From Bacillota bacterium (GTDB taxonomy: Bacteria; Bacillota; Clostridia; Lachnospirales; Lachnospiraceae), in NCBI GenBank assembly GCA_023419655.1, contig JAEZXP010000085.1, forward strand, positions 1 to 5,352: a stretch of DNA of 5,352 nucleotides. Reading direction: 5' to 3'. The position numbers were made by a program, and so were the translations under genes. The notes beneath the pieces were generated by a model. That model ran no database searches, was not told where the DNA came from, and saw only the letters and a program-made list of their open reading frames with translations. Shown piece by piece: positions 1 to 5,352 of this stretch. Position 1 is the stretch's first letter, and every line of letters starts with the position of its first letter.

Positions 1-1176
1 GCTTACTACCAGGGATACACTAAGGCCTACCTTATCAAACAGCATCAGCTTTCCAAAATTAACAACCGCCAAGGTTATACCGCTTAGTATTGCAACCTTC
101 GATTCCTTCCAAAGAACCCTGAATATATCCTTAAACTCCAGCTCATGCAAGGACAATCCACGGATAACCGTTACAGACGACTGGCTTCCCGAATTGCCGC
201 CCGTATCCATAAGCATGGGTATATAGGCCGTTAAAACCACATATGACTTTAAAGAATCTTCAAAACCGGTAATTATCATTCCTGTAAATGTAGCTGAAAT
301 CATAAGCAAAAGCAGCCATGGCATACGGCTCTTCCAGATATCGATGGTGGTCTTTTTCAGATAAGGTGTGTCAGAAGGCGTTATCGCTGCCATTAATTCG
401 ATATCCTCTGTCGTCTCCTTCTCCAATACATCCCACGCATCGTCAATGGTAACAATTCCGACCAGCCTGTTATCATTATCCACTACCGGTATAACCGTCA
501 AGTCATATTTACCAAACATATTTGCTGTTTCTTCCTGGTCTTCGAATGTATTTACCGATATCACATTCTTATCCATTACGTCCCCTATCTGACTGCTGTC
601 CTCAGAGAGCATAATCGTCCTTAGGGTTATATAGCCTGTCAACCGGTTCACCTTATCCGTAACATAGCAGGTATCAATCGTCTCTTTGTCAAGGCCTATC
701 TGCCTTATTCGTTTTATGGCTTCTTCTATCGTCATATCCGAACGCAGGCTGACAAACTCCGTCGTCATAATGCTTCCTGCTGAATCCTGCGGATAGTTCA
801 AAATCTGATTTATCATTTTGCGGGTATTTTCCGCCGAGTTTTTAAGAATACGTTTTACGACATTGGCCGGCATCTCTTCTATTGTATCCACCATGTCGTC
901 AATGAACAGCTCATTAATCACTTCCTTCAGCTCCGCATCCGAGAAGCTTTCAATCAGAGCCTGCTTCTGCTCCTTGTCCATCTCAATAAATGTATCCGCC
1001 GCAAGGTCCTTTGGTAAAAGTCTGAATAATAATATGATATTTCTTTCTTCAAAATCTGCCAGCAGTGTGGCAAGGTCATAGGGATTTATGGCGGATATGG
1101 TTTCTTTAAGAGCTTTATACCTTTTTTGCTCAATCATTTCTGTTATTTCTTGTTCAAATTCTGTTAGTTTTGCCAT
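1..1176 (-). CDS. mgtE: Magnesium transporter MgtE, C-terminus cut by window edge
   Basis: This is a Mg2+ channel/transporter of the inner membrane, in which cytosolic domains sense Mg2+ and gate the pore. The reading frame is open from ATG at 1176 to base 1, giving 392 residues. MgtE proteins usually have about 450, so roughly the last 55-60 residues (final membrane helices) lie outside the window. Residues 1-130 form the acidic helical MgtE_N domain. A CBS pair spans about 137-258, opening with the typical SAGSIMT motif around 132-138. Membrane segments begin near 285 after the IWKSRMPW linker helix. The family signature MDTGGNSGSQSS is at 323-334; the common form is GNAGSQSST, so the Ala-to-Ser and Thr-to-Val changes are minor. 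The start is set by AGGAGG seven bases upstream. It is a separate unit from the enolase operon, with its own promoter and a long leader. The assignment is secure. Confidence 0.96.
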   Translation of the reverse strand, partial: MAKLTEFEQEITEMIEQKRYKALKETISAINPYDLATLLADFEERNIILLFRLLPKDLAADTFIEMDKEQKQALIESFSDAELKEVINELFIDDMVDTIEEMPANVVKRILKNSAENTRKMINQILNYPQDSAGSIMTTEFVSLRSDMTIEEAIKRIRQIGLDKETIDTCYVTDKVNRLTGYITLRTIMLSEDSSQIGDVMDKNVISVNTFEDQEETANMFGKYDLTVIPVVDNDNRLVGIVTIDDAWDVLEKETTEDIELMAAITPSDTPYLKKTTIDIWKSRMPWLLLLMISATFTGMIITGFEDSLKSYVVLTAYIPMLMDTGGNSGSQSSVTVIRGLSLHELEFKDIFRVLWKESKVAILSGITLAVVNFGKLMLFDKVGLSVSLVVS

Positions 1177-1183
1177 TATTTTT

Positions 1184-1189
1184 CCTCCT
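1184..1189 (-). promoter_or_regulatory. Ribosome binding site of mgtE
   Basis: A perfect AGGAGG lies 7 bases before the ATG at 1176 and fixes that start. It follows the 3' arm of the leader helix (1194-1208) by only four bases. It can also form six pairs, one of them G-U, with UCUCCU in the loop of that helix (1240-1245), so its accessibility may be controlled. Confidence 0.9.
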
Positions 1190-1193
1190 TTTA

Positions 1194-1294
1194 AAGCATA
1201 ACGATGGTATCAATTCGGATAATCCACGCCATGCCCGGCAGGAGATAATCATAATCAGCGCCAGCAACAAGCGGACGCAACCATAGTTATGCTT
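1194..1294 (-). promoter_or_regulatory. Structured mgtE leader RNA with long-range helix and possible anti-SD
   Basis: In the minus-strand RNA, AAGCAUAAC (1294-1286) pairs perfectly with GUUAUGCUU (1202-1194). After one U/C mismatch, AUGGU (1284-1280) pairs with ACCAU (1208-1204). This helix of 9+5 bp encloses 71 nt and ends four bases before the mgtE ribosome binding site. The loop carries UCUCCU (1240-1245), which could pair with AGGAGG at 1184-1189 to form a pseudoknot that hides the site. No U-tract follows, so it is not an intrinsic terminator. I see none of the conserved M-box motifs usual for Mg2+ transporter leaders, nor another riboswitch class I recognise. The helix is directly visible; the control function is inference. 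Confidence 0.45.
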
Positions 1295-1295
1295 A

Positions 1296-1340
1296 TTATA
1301 ATTTTAAATACAATATACTATAACTACCGTCGTCATCCAT
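1296..1340 (-). CDS. Possible leader peptide upstream of mgtE (14 aa)
   Basis: A short frame in the mgtE leader encodes MDDDGSYSILYLKL and ends in TAA. An AAGGGAG at 1357-1351 lies 10 bases upstream of the ATG, a usable though slightly long spacing. The stop codon ends one base before the 5' arm of the long-range helix (1294), so a ribosome finishing this frame would cover and open that helix. Three consecutive Asp codons follow the start. In E. coli, acidic or proline-rich nascent N-termini destabilise ribosomes when Mg2+ is low, and the mgtA leader peptide MgtL works this way, so the placement is suggestive. A frame this short can arise by chance, and the nearby frames at 1350 (5 codons) and 1336 (10 codons) are worse placed relative to the ribosome binding site. 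Confidence 0.35.
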   Translation of the reverse strand: MDDDGSYSILYLKL

Positions 1341-1391
1341 TCTTGTTCATCTCCCTTCAGATTGACATAATCAAATAATCCAACCATTCTT

Positions 1392-1420
1392 AGTCTACCT
1401 TTTTAGAAAAAAACTGTCAA
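1392..1420 (-). promoter_or_regulatory. Promoter of mgtE (sigma-A type)
   Basis: A perfect -35 TTGACA (1420-1415) is followed by a 17-base spacer and a -10 TAGACT (1397-1392, four of six consensus bases). Transcription would start near 1385, giving a leader of about 209 nt before the mgtE ATG. It sits just downstream of the enolase terminator, consistent with a separate unit. A perfect TATAAT also occurs at 1300-1295, but its -35 (TTATAG, 17 bases away) is poor. It overlaps the stop of the possible leader peptide and is at best a secondary promoter. Confidence 0.7.
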
Positions 1421-1436
1421 GCGAATACTACACAAG

Positions 1437-1483
1437 AAAAAAGACCATTGCAAAATCATATCACAATTTTACAATAGTCTTTT
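1437..1483 (-). terminator. Intrinsic terminator after the enolase-like gene
   Basis: In the minus-strand RNA the arm starting AAAAGAC (1483-1466) pairs continuously with 1456-1439 to give about 18 bp. Two of the pairs (1476/1446 and 1471/1451) are G-U wobbles. The loop is short, and the downstream arm runs into a U-tract ending at 1437. On the plus strand the two wobbles become C-A mismatches, so the hairpin is best formed by minus-strand transcripts. It lies 45 bases past the stop codon at 1528 and closes the three-gene operon, insulating mgtE. Confidence 0.87.
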
Positions 1484-1527
1484 CCTTCGTTCATTGATTT
1501 ATACAAATAGGGGATGGCAAATAAGCT

Positions 1528-2832
1528 TTATCTCTTTACGATTCGGTCAAATATATTCCCAGACGGATAGATGCCCTCTATACCCAGCTGCTCCTCCATC
1601 CTTATGGCTTCATTCCACTTTACGGCCCGTTCACTTCTTGCAACGGAGCCAACCTTCAATTGTCCCGCATTCGAAGCAATTGCCAGATGGACAATGGTTG
1701 AATCCTCTGTTTCACCCGAACGGGCGGAAACTACCGGAAGATAACCGTTGTTTTTCGTAAATTCTATCGCATCAAGTGTTTCTGTGATGGTTCCAATCTG
1801 ATTCATCTTAATCAGAACGGAATTACCGGCACCACGGGATAAGCCTTCTTTAATGCGTTCTATATTGGTCGTAAAGATATCATCACCAATTATCTGAACC
1901 TTATGACCGAGCCTTTCGGTAAGCAGCTCCCAGCCCTTCCAGTCAAGCTCAGAGCATCCGTCCTCAATCGATATAATCGAATATTTATCAACCCATTCAC
2001 AAAGCAGGTCAACAAATTCCTCCCTGGTAAATTCCTTATTCTCCAGCGTAAACCGGTATACCTCTTTGTCCTTGTCGTAAAATTCACTGGATGCAATATC
2101 AAGTGCGATGCTTACGTCCTTACCAGGTGTATATCCCGCCTCCTTTATTCCTTCCGTAAGAAGAATCAGTCCTTCTTCATTCGACTTAAAGTCTGTCGGC
2201 CAAAAGCCGCCTTCATCCGCAATCGAAAGGGGCTTGCCGTGACGCTGAAATACCTTCTTGGCCGCATTGTAGACATTAACAACCATCTCATGGCCTTCGG
2301 TAAAGCTGGCTGCACTCATCGGTATAACCAGATAATCCTGAATATCGATGGAATCTACCGCATGGGCTCCGCCTCCGAGAATCTGTATCATCGGCACCGG
2401 CAGGGTCTTGGCATTCGCGCCGCCCAAATACCGGTATAAAGGCTCTCCCTTGGCATTTGCAGCCGCGTGGGCAACAGCCATTGAGCAGCCTAATATGGCA
2501 TTGGCACCGAGCCTGCTCTTATTCGGCGTATTATCCAGTTCAATCATCATCCGGTCTATCTCCACCTGATGGGTTGCATCCTTTCCTAATAAAGCGGGCG
2601 CAAGTATGTTGCTGATATTATTGATTGCTTTTTTAACACTCTTGCCGCCTAAGCAGCCAGGGTCATTATCCCGAAGCTCCAGGGCCTCAAAAATTCCCGT
2701 GGATGCTCCCGACGGTACGGTTCCTCTGCCCCATGCACCGCCCTTTAATATAACATCGACCTCTACCGTGGGATTTGCCCTGGAATCAAACACCTGTCTG
2801 GCAATTATGTTTTGGATTTCATATTGTGACAT
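1528..2832 (-). CDS. Enolase-family protein (phosphopyruvate hydratase or divergent paralogue)
   Basis: This protein has 434 residues, the normal length for bacterial enolase, with an N-terminal capping domain (about 1-135) followed by the barrel. Retained features are the GASTG loop (42-46), H157, the DEGGF glutamate E207, metal ligands D245, E290 and D317, catalytic K342 in IKMNQIGT, R371-S372 of the substrate loop, and K393 in GQLKVG. Departures from typical enolases are DSRAN for DSRGN (A19), GGGAH for NGGxH, QDY for QEF (D166), IPMSA for PVGA, ADEGGFWP for GDEGGFAP, and SARSGETED for SHRSGETED (A370). D166 and A370 replace residues known to act near the leaving hydroxyl. It is the last gene of an operon with a permease and a kinase, not part of a glycolytic cluster. 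It could be a true second enolase making PEP, or an enzyme acting on a related 2-phospho acid. The ATG at 2832 was chosen over GTG at 2844, which overlaps the ribosome binding site. The fold is certain; the substrate is not. Confidence 0.92.
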   Translation of the reverse strand: MSQYEIQNIIARQVFDSRANPTVEVDVILKGGAWGRGTVPSGASTGIFEALELRDNDPGCLGGKSVKKAINNISNILAPALLGKDATHQVEIDRMMIELDNTPNKSRLGANAILGCSMAVAHAAANAKGEPLYRYLGGANAKTLPVPMIQILGGGAHAVDSIDIQDYLVIPMSAASFTEGHEMVVNVYNAAKKVFQRHGKPLSIADEGGFWPTDFKSNEEGLILLTEGIKEAGYTPGKDVSIALDIASSEFYDKDKEVYRFTLENKEFTREEFVDLLCEWVDKYSIISIEDGCSELDWKGWELLTERLGHKVQIIGDDIFTTNIERIKEGLSRGAGNSVLIKMNQIGTITETLDAIEFTKNNGYLPVVSARSGETEDSTIVHLAIASNAGQLKVGSVARSERAVKWNEAIRMEEQLGIEGIYPSGNIFDRIVKR

Positions 2833-2843
2833 TCTAATAACCA

Positions 2844-2850
2844 CTCCTTT
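2844..2850 (-). promoter_or_regulatory. Ribosome binding site deciding the enolase-like start
   Basis: AAAGGAG lies 11 bases before ATG 2832. The longer start GTG 2844 begins within this motif's last G, so it cannot use it. The site falls in the 42-base gap after the kinase stop, which holds no terminator and supports co-transcription. Confidence 0.75.
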
Positions 2851-2874
2851 GTTATAGCAAATTGTATTCAGAAT

Positions 2875-3885
2875 CTATTTTACAGTTACACTATCTATTA
2901 CAAGCTTTAGAACCTCACGATAGTCAACCATCTTTTCATTGATAATTGTAAAGCCCAGCTTTCTTATTAAGTCTTTATCACCGTCATCGGTAATGTACTC
3001 GGCCGGTGATTTTCCGTCTACGCGGGCAATCATTAGCAGGGAAAGTGTTCTCACATAGCTGCTTTCCATCTGCTTTTTATCCATAAAGTCCATTTTACCA
3101 AAATATATCCCAAGCATATAATCCAGCATGTTAAGATAAGCCGGTGCCCACTGCTTGTTCTTTACTGCCTTGAGTATGAAATGATTTGAGAAAAATGCCA
3201 CATCAAAGGCAGGATGACCGTAATGTGCCACCTCAAAGTCCAGTATCCAGATTTTACGTGCACCGTTCATGATATTTTTCGGACTAAAGTCACCGTGAAC
3301 CAGAGATATCTTACTCTTCATCATATCATCAATGACGGCTTTTGCATATTCATCCAACTGGGGATACTTCTGCACGATAAATTCAATATACGGCGAAATA
3401 CGCAGGTTATAAAAGACCTCTTTGCTGTCAAAGTCCTTCGCCACCTTCTCATCCCTTGAACAAACATTGTGGACCGTCACCAGGGATTCGATTGATTTTC
3501 CTGCAACCTCAAAATCCAGCAGGCCGCTGAGAAGGTCCGCCTTCCACATGGTACAATCCTCAGGCGCCGCTTCTCTGCCATATATATAGTTCTCATCATC
3601 ATAAAAATATACCTTGGGAGCATTTTCCGGCATCAATTGATGATATATTGCATTGCTATCATACTCCACCTTCATGCGATTTGGGTCACAAAGCCAGGTT
3701 TCCTTGGTCTTAAGCTGTGCCAGTGCCTGCTTTATAATCATTGGCTTATCCTTGTCATACACGAAGGCAACGGTTCCGGACACACCTCCCTTGCAGTAAT
3801 TAATTGAATAACCATTCTCTTCACTGATTAATTTCCGGTCTAAGAGATATTTTGTTAATTGATTGATGTTCGAAATATCCAGCAT
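2875..3885 (-). CDS. APH-fold small-molecule kinase, methylthioribose kinase-like
   Basis: This is an ATP-dependent kinase of the aminoglycoside phosphotransferase/choline kinase fold, 336 residues from ATG 3885. A glycine-rich loop GGVSGT (33-38) is followed by the nucleotide-binding lysine K52 in IIKQAL, a stretch much like methylthioribose kinase (MtnK). The catalytic loop is HGDFSPKN (197-204, with D199 and N204), and the metal-binding motif is DFE (216-218), followed by HYGHPAFD (221-228), also MtnK-like. It is somewhat shorter than MtnK, which has about 400 residues, and no methionine salvage genes are nearby. Its partners are a GntP permease upstream and an enolase-like protein 42 bases downstream. 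The natural reading is that it phosphorylates the imported hydroxy acid or sugar acid to make the substrate of the enolase-like enzyme. An aminoglycoside resistance role is unlikely in this context. The longer frame from TTG 3942 was rejected because a good ribosome binding site precedes ATG 3885. The fold is confident; the substrate is inferred. Confidence 0.88.
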   Translation of the reverse strand: MLDISNINQLTKYLLDRKLISEENGYSINYCKGGVSGTVAFVYDKDKPMIIKQALAQLKTKETWLCDPNRMKVEYDSNAIYHQLMPENAPKVYFYDDENYIYGREAAPEDCTMWKADLLSGLLDFEVAGKSIESLVTVHNVCSRDEKVAKDFDSKEVFYNLRISPYIEFIVQKYPQLDEYAKAVIDDMMKSKISLVHGDFSPKNIMNGARKIWILDFEVAHYGHPAFDVAFFSNHFILKAVKNKQWAPAYLNMLDYMLGIYFGKMDFMDKKQMESSYVRTLSLLMIARVDGKSPAEYITDDGDKDLIRKLGFTIINEKMVDYREVLKLVIDSVTVK

Positions 3886-3891
3886 GACATA

Positions 3892-3897
3892 CCTCCT
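3892..3897 (-). promoter_or_regulatory. Ribosome binding site of the kinase gene
   Basis: AGGAGG lies 6 bases before ATG 3885 and fixes this start. Its GGAGG can pair with CCUCC at 3908-3904 across a 7-base loop. That same CCUCC is the 3' arm of the larger intercistronic hairpin (3942-3902), so the two structures compete. Confidence 0.85.
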
Positions 3898-3901
3898 ACT
3901 A

Positions 3902-3942
3902 TTGGAGGCAAATATACTTATATCCTGTGTATTCGCCTCCAA
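3902..3942 (-). repeat. Intercistronic inverted repeat between permease and kinase
   Basis: UUGGAGGCGAAUA (3942-3930) pairs with its near-exact complement at 3914-3902 (13 bp, one G-U), leaving a short loop around 3917-3927. It begins 15 bases after the permease stop and ends five bases before the kinase ribosome binding site. No U-tract follows, so it is not an intrinsic terminator. It may set relative transcript stability, serve as an operator, or act as a decoy that frees the kinase ribosome binding site from pairing with CCUCC. The repeat is directly seen; the role is inferred. Confidence 0.7.
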
Positions 3943-3956
3943 AGCTAATCAAAATG

Positions 3957-5285
3957 TTAATGGACAAAAAGCGAGAAAATCCAAACCGAAGCCAATCCTA
4001 TCGCTCCCATGATAAAGGTCGTGGCCGTAACGGCTACATAGCCTTTCTTAATATCGTATCCTGCAAGATTTGCCACACACCAAAAATAGGAGCCCTGCGG
4101 AAGCACTCCGCAGAAGGAGCCCGCTGCAATTGAAATAACCGCCAATTCAGGTGAAATGCCAAGCGCCGGTAACAGGGGCAGTACAATTGCAGATGTTGTT
4201 GTAAGTGCCACGGTGGCTGAACCCTGGGCAATCAGTATGATTGCCGATATAGCAAAAGGAAGAATTACGGACGGAAGACTAAGCTTTGATATTCCCTCAG
4301 CCAATACGTCACCTACTCCGGTTCCCTGAAGAACCTTACCAAAGCTGCCTGCTATACCTGTAATCAGAACGATTTCCGCACCGCCCTTAATCGCTTTGGA
4401 AATCCAGGTATCGGTTACTTCCTTCGTAAGCTTTTTAGGCAAAAGGAAGCAAAACAGTGCACCCAGCATAAGCGCAATAAAAGGTGTTCCAATAAAGTTA
4501 ATAATCTGGACCCACATTAATTCCGGATTCGCATACAAGCCTGCAAATGAACGGGCAACAATCAGCACGATAGGAATAACAATCGGCATATAGGACATAT
4601 AAGTTGAAGGCGCATTCCTGACCTTCTCATCAAATGACACGGTGCTGTCGCCATCATCCATCGGTGCCAGCTCCGGGTATTTGTTTCTTATGAACTTGGA
4701 GTTACACCATAAAAGTGTACCTAAGATAACAGGTATGGATACGATTAATCCATAGAGCATAACCTTACCAACGTCTGCTCCCAGAATTCCCGCTGCGGCT
4801 ACAGGACCCGGTGTGGGCGGTACAAGAGAATGGGTTGTCAATAATCCGCTCATTAATGCCGTTACCAGCACCATATAAGGAATGTTCCCCGCTCTTGACA
4901 AAGCCTTTATAACCGGATTCAGGATAACAAAGCCGGAATCACAAAAGGTAGGAATCGATACAATACCGCCTGTAATGGATGTGGCTAAAGGAGCTCTTTT
5001 CTTGCCGACAATCTTGATAATCGAATTCGCTATCTTATGTGCTCCTCCTGTCTGCTCAAGAATTTCTCCGATTATAACACCGCAGATAATAACAATACCG
5101 ATGTTTTGCATGGTTCCGCCGAATCCCGAGGCAACCATTGTTGCCACATCGGCAAGATTTAAGCCGGACACTACACCGACCACCAATGAAACCAGCAATA
5201 ACGAAAAGAAAGGATGTACATGAAGCTTTGTTATGAGTACTACCAGTAAAACAATACTAACGACTAACAGAATAATTTGATACAT
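3957..5285 (-). CDS. GntP-family organic acid permease (gluconate/glycerate type)
   Basis: This is a multi-pass inner-membrane symporter of the GntP family, whose members take up gluconate and other sugar acids, glycerate or D-serine. It has 442 residues from ATG 5285, the usual family length, and is hydrophobic throughout with about 12-14 membrane segments. Hallmarks are SIPTFCDSGFVIL (110-122), THSLVPPTPGP (151-161), and GSATVALTT (355-363). An acidic cytosolic-type loop (about 212-228) separates the two halves. It is first in the operon, 71 bases ahead of the kinase gene, and should supply the substrate for the kinase and the enolase-like enzyme. The frame extends to ATG 5300, but that codon overlaps the GGGAGG (5298-5293) lying 7 bases before ATG 5285, so the shorter start is preferred. 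The specific substrate cannot be read from the sequence. A gntP symbol is withheld because no gluconate kinase is nearby. Confidence 0.94.
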   Translation of the reverse strand: MYQIILLVVSIVLLVVLITKLHVHPFFSLLLVSLVVGVVSGLNLADVATMVASGFGGTMQNIGIVIICGVIIGEILEQTGGAHKIANSIIKIVGKKRAPLATSITGGIVSIPTFCDSGFVILNPVIKALSRAGNIPYMVLVTALMSGLLTTHSLVPPTPGPVAAAGILGADVGKVMLYGLIVSIPVILGTLLWCNSKFIRNKYPELAPMDDGDSTVSFDEKVRNAPSTYMSYMPIVIPIVLIVARSFAGLYANPELMWVQIINFIGTPFIALMLGALFCFLLPKKLTKEVTDTWISKAIKGGAEIVLITGIAGSFGKVLQGTGVGDVLAEGISKLSLPSVILPFAISAIILIAQGSATVALTTTSAIVLPLLPALGISPELAVISIAAGSFCGVLPQGSYFWCVANLAGYDIKKGYVAVTATTFIMGAIGLASVWIFSLFVH

Positions 5286-5292
5286 ATACTTA

Positions 5293-5298
5293 CCTCCC
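5293..5298 (-). promoter_or_regulatory. Ribosome binding site of the permease gene
   Basis: GGGAGG lies 7 bases before ATG 5285. It overlaps the alternative ATG at 5300 and so argues against that longer start. Confidence 0.8.
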
Positions 5299-5335
5299 AT
5301 AAATAATTTAGGAATACCTTGTATGCTCCGAATTT

Positions 5336-5341
5336 ATTGTA
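5336..5341 (-). promoter_or_regulatory. Possible -10 box of the permease-kinase-enolase operon
   Basis: TACAAT matches five of six bases of the -10 consensus and would start transcription near 5329. That is about 44 bases before the permease ATG. The matching -35 would fall beyond the window edge, so the call rests on one hexamer. An imperfect palindrome (5329-5311, GGAgcATAC-aag-GTAT-TCC) would then lie at the very start of the transcript, where an operator could sit. Confidence 0.25.
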
Positions 5342-5352
5342 TCAGATATCAT

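Noticed and set aside
1120..1230. A minus-strand frame ending inside mgtE that reads as a hydrophobic stretch followed by a basic tail (for example from ATG near 1238).
   Set aside because: It has no ribosome binding site, it runs across the mgtE Shine-Dalgarno and start, and its composition is explained by the structured leader. Kept only as a curiosity.
1194..1294. The inverted repeat in the mgtE leader as a small insertion element (MITE).
   Set aside because: The ends show no target duplication, there is only one copy in the window, and the placement directly before the ribosome binding site fits an RNA structure better.
1177..1385. M-box (ykoK) Mg2+ riboswitch upstream of mgtE.
   Set aside because: The expected position, but the conserved M-box segments (such as the GUUAGGUGAGGCUCC-like block and the UACGCUGC region) are not visible on either strand. 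A covariance search could still find a divergent one.
1363..1391. Plus-strand TTGACA at 1363 as an antisense promoter toward the enolase gene.
   Set aside because: The hexamer 17 bases downstream (CATTCT) matches the -10 consensus poorly, and nothing on the plus strand needs a promoter.
1903..2439. A 178-codon plus-strand frame across the enolase-like gene, and the other plus-strand frames inside mgtE, the kinase and the permease.
   Set aside because: They are antisense shadows of well-supported conserved genes, with no recognisable domain and no ribosome binding site logic.
2875..3885. Reading the kinase as an aminoglycoside resistance enzyme.
   Set aside because: The fold is shared, but the IIKQAL and HYGHPAFD segments look like methylthioribose kinase, and the gene sits in a metabolic operon with no mobile or resistance features.

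Overview
The window reads like a low-to-mid GC Firmicute, most likely a Clostridia/Lachnospiraceae-type anaerobe. This rests on the strong AGGAGG-type ribosome binding sites, the A/T-rich intergenic DNA, an intrinsic terminator with a U-tract, and general protein resemblance. No marker gene fixes the genus. All supported genes lie on the minus strand, so the window is best read from right to left.

From 5352 down to about 1437 there is what looks like a complete three-gene operon: a GntP-family organic acid permease (5285-3957), a small-molecule kinase of the aminoglycoside-phosphotransferase fold resembling methylthioribose kinase (3885-2875), and an enolase-family protein (2832-1528). A 17-18 bp hairpin plus U-tract at 1483-1437 ends it. 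The last protein keeps the metal ligands and catalytic lysines of enolase. It differs at two positions close to the leaving group: the usual Gln-Glu is Gln-Asp (D166), and the usual Ser-His-Arg-Ser is Ser-Ala-Arg-Ser (A370). Together with the absence of other glycolytic genes, this suggests a specialised paralogue. The simplest inferred scheme is import of a hydroxy acid or sugar acid, phosphorylation, then enolase-type dehydration to an enol phosphate. If the acid were D-glycerate the products would be 2-phosphoglycerate and PEP, but the altered active site makes a different substrate plausible. This is the best candidate here for an undescribed pathway.

The second transcription unit is mgtE, a Mg2+ channel/transporter gene of which 392 codons are present before the left edge cuts it off. 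It has its own consensus-like promoter (1420-1392) and a leader of about 209 nt. I see no M-box riboswitch motifs there. The leader instead has a possible 14-codon reading frame beginning Met-Asp-Asp-Asp, whose stop lies one base before a long-range 9+5 bp helix. The loop of that helix contains a sequence able to pair with the mgtE Shine-Dalgarno. This could be a leader-peptide or pseudoknot control element.

The permease-kinase junction also contains two mutually exclusive hairpins around the kinase ribosome binding site. Three start codons were moved inward from the longest reading frames (permease, kinase, enolase) because the longer starts overlap or precede the obvious ribosome binding sites.
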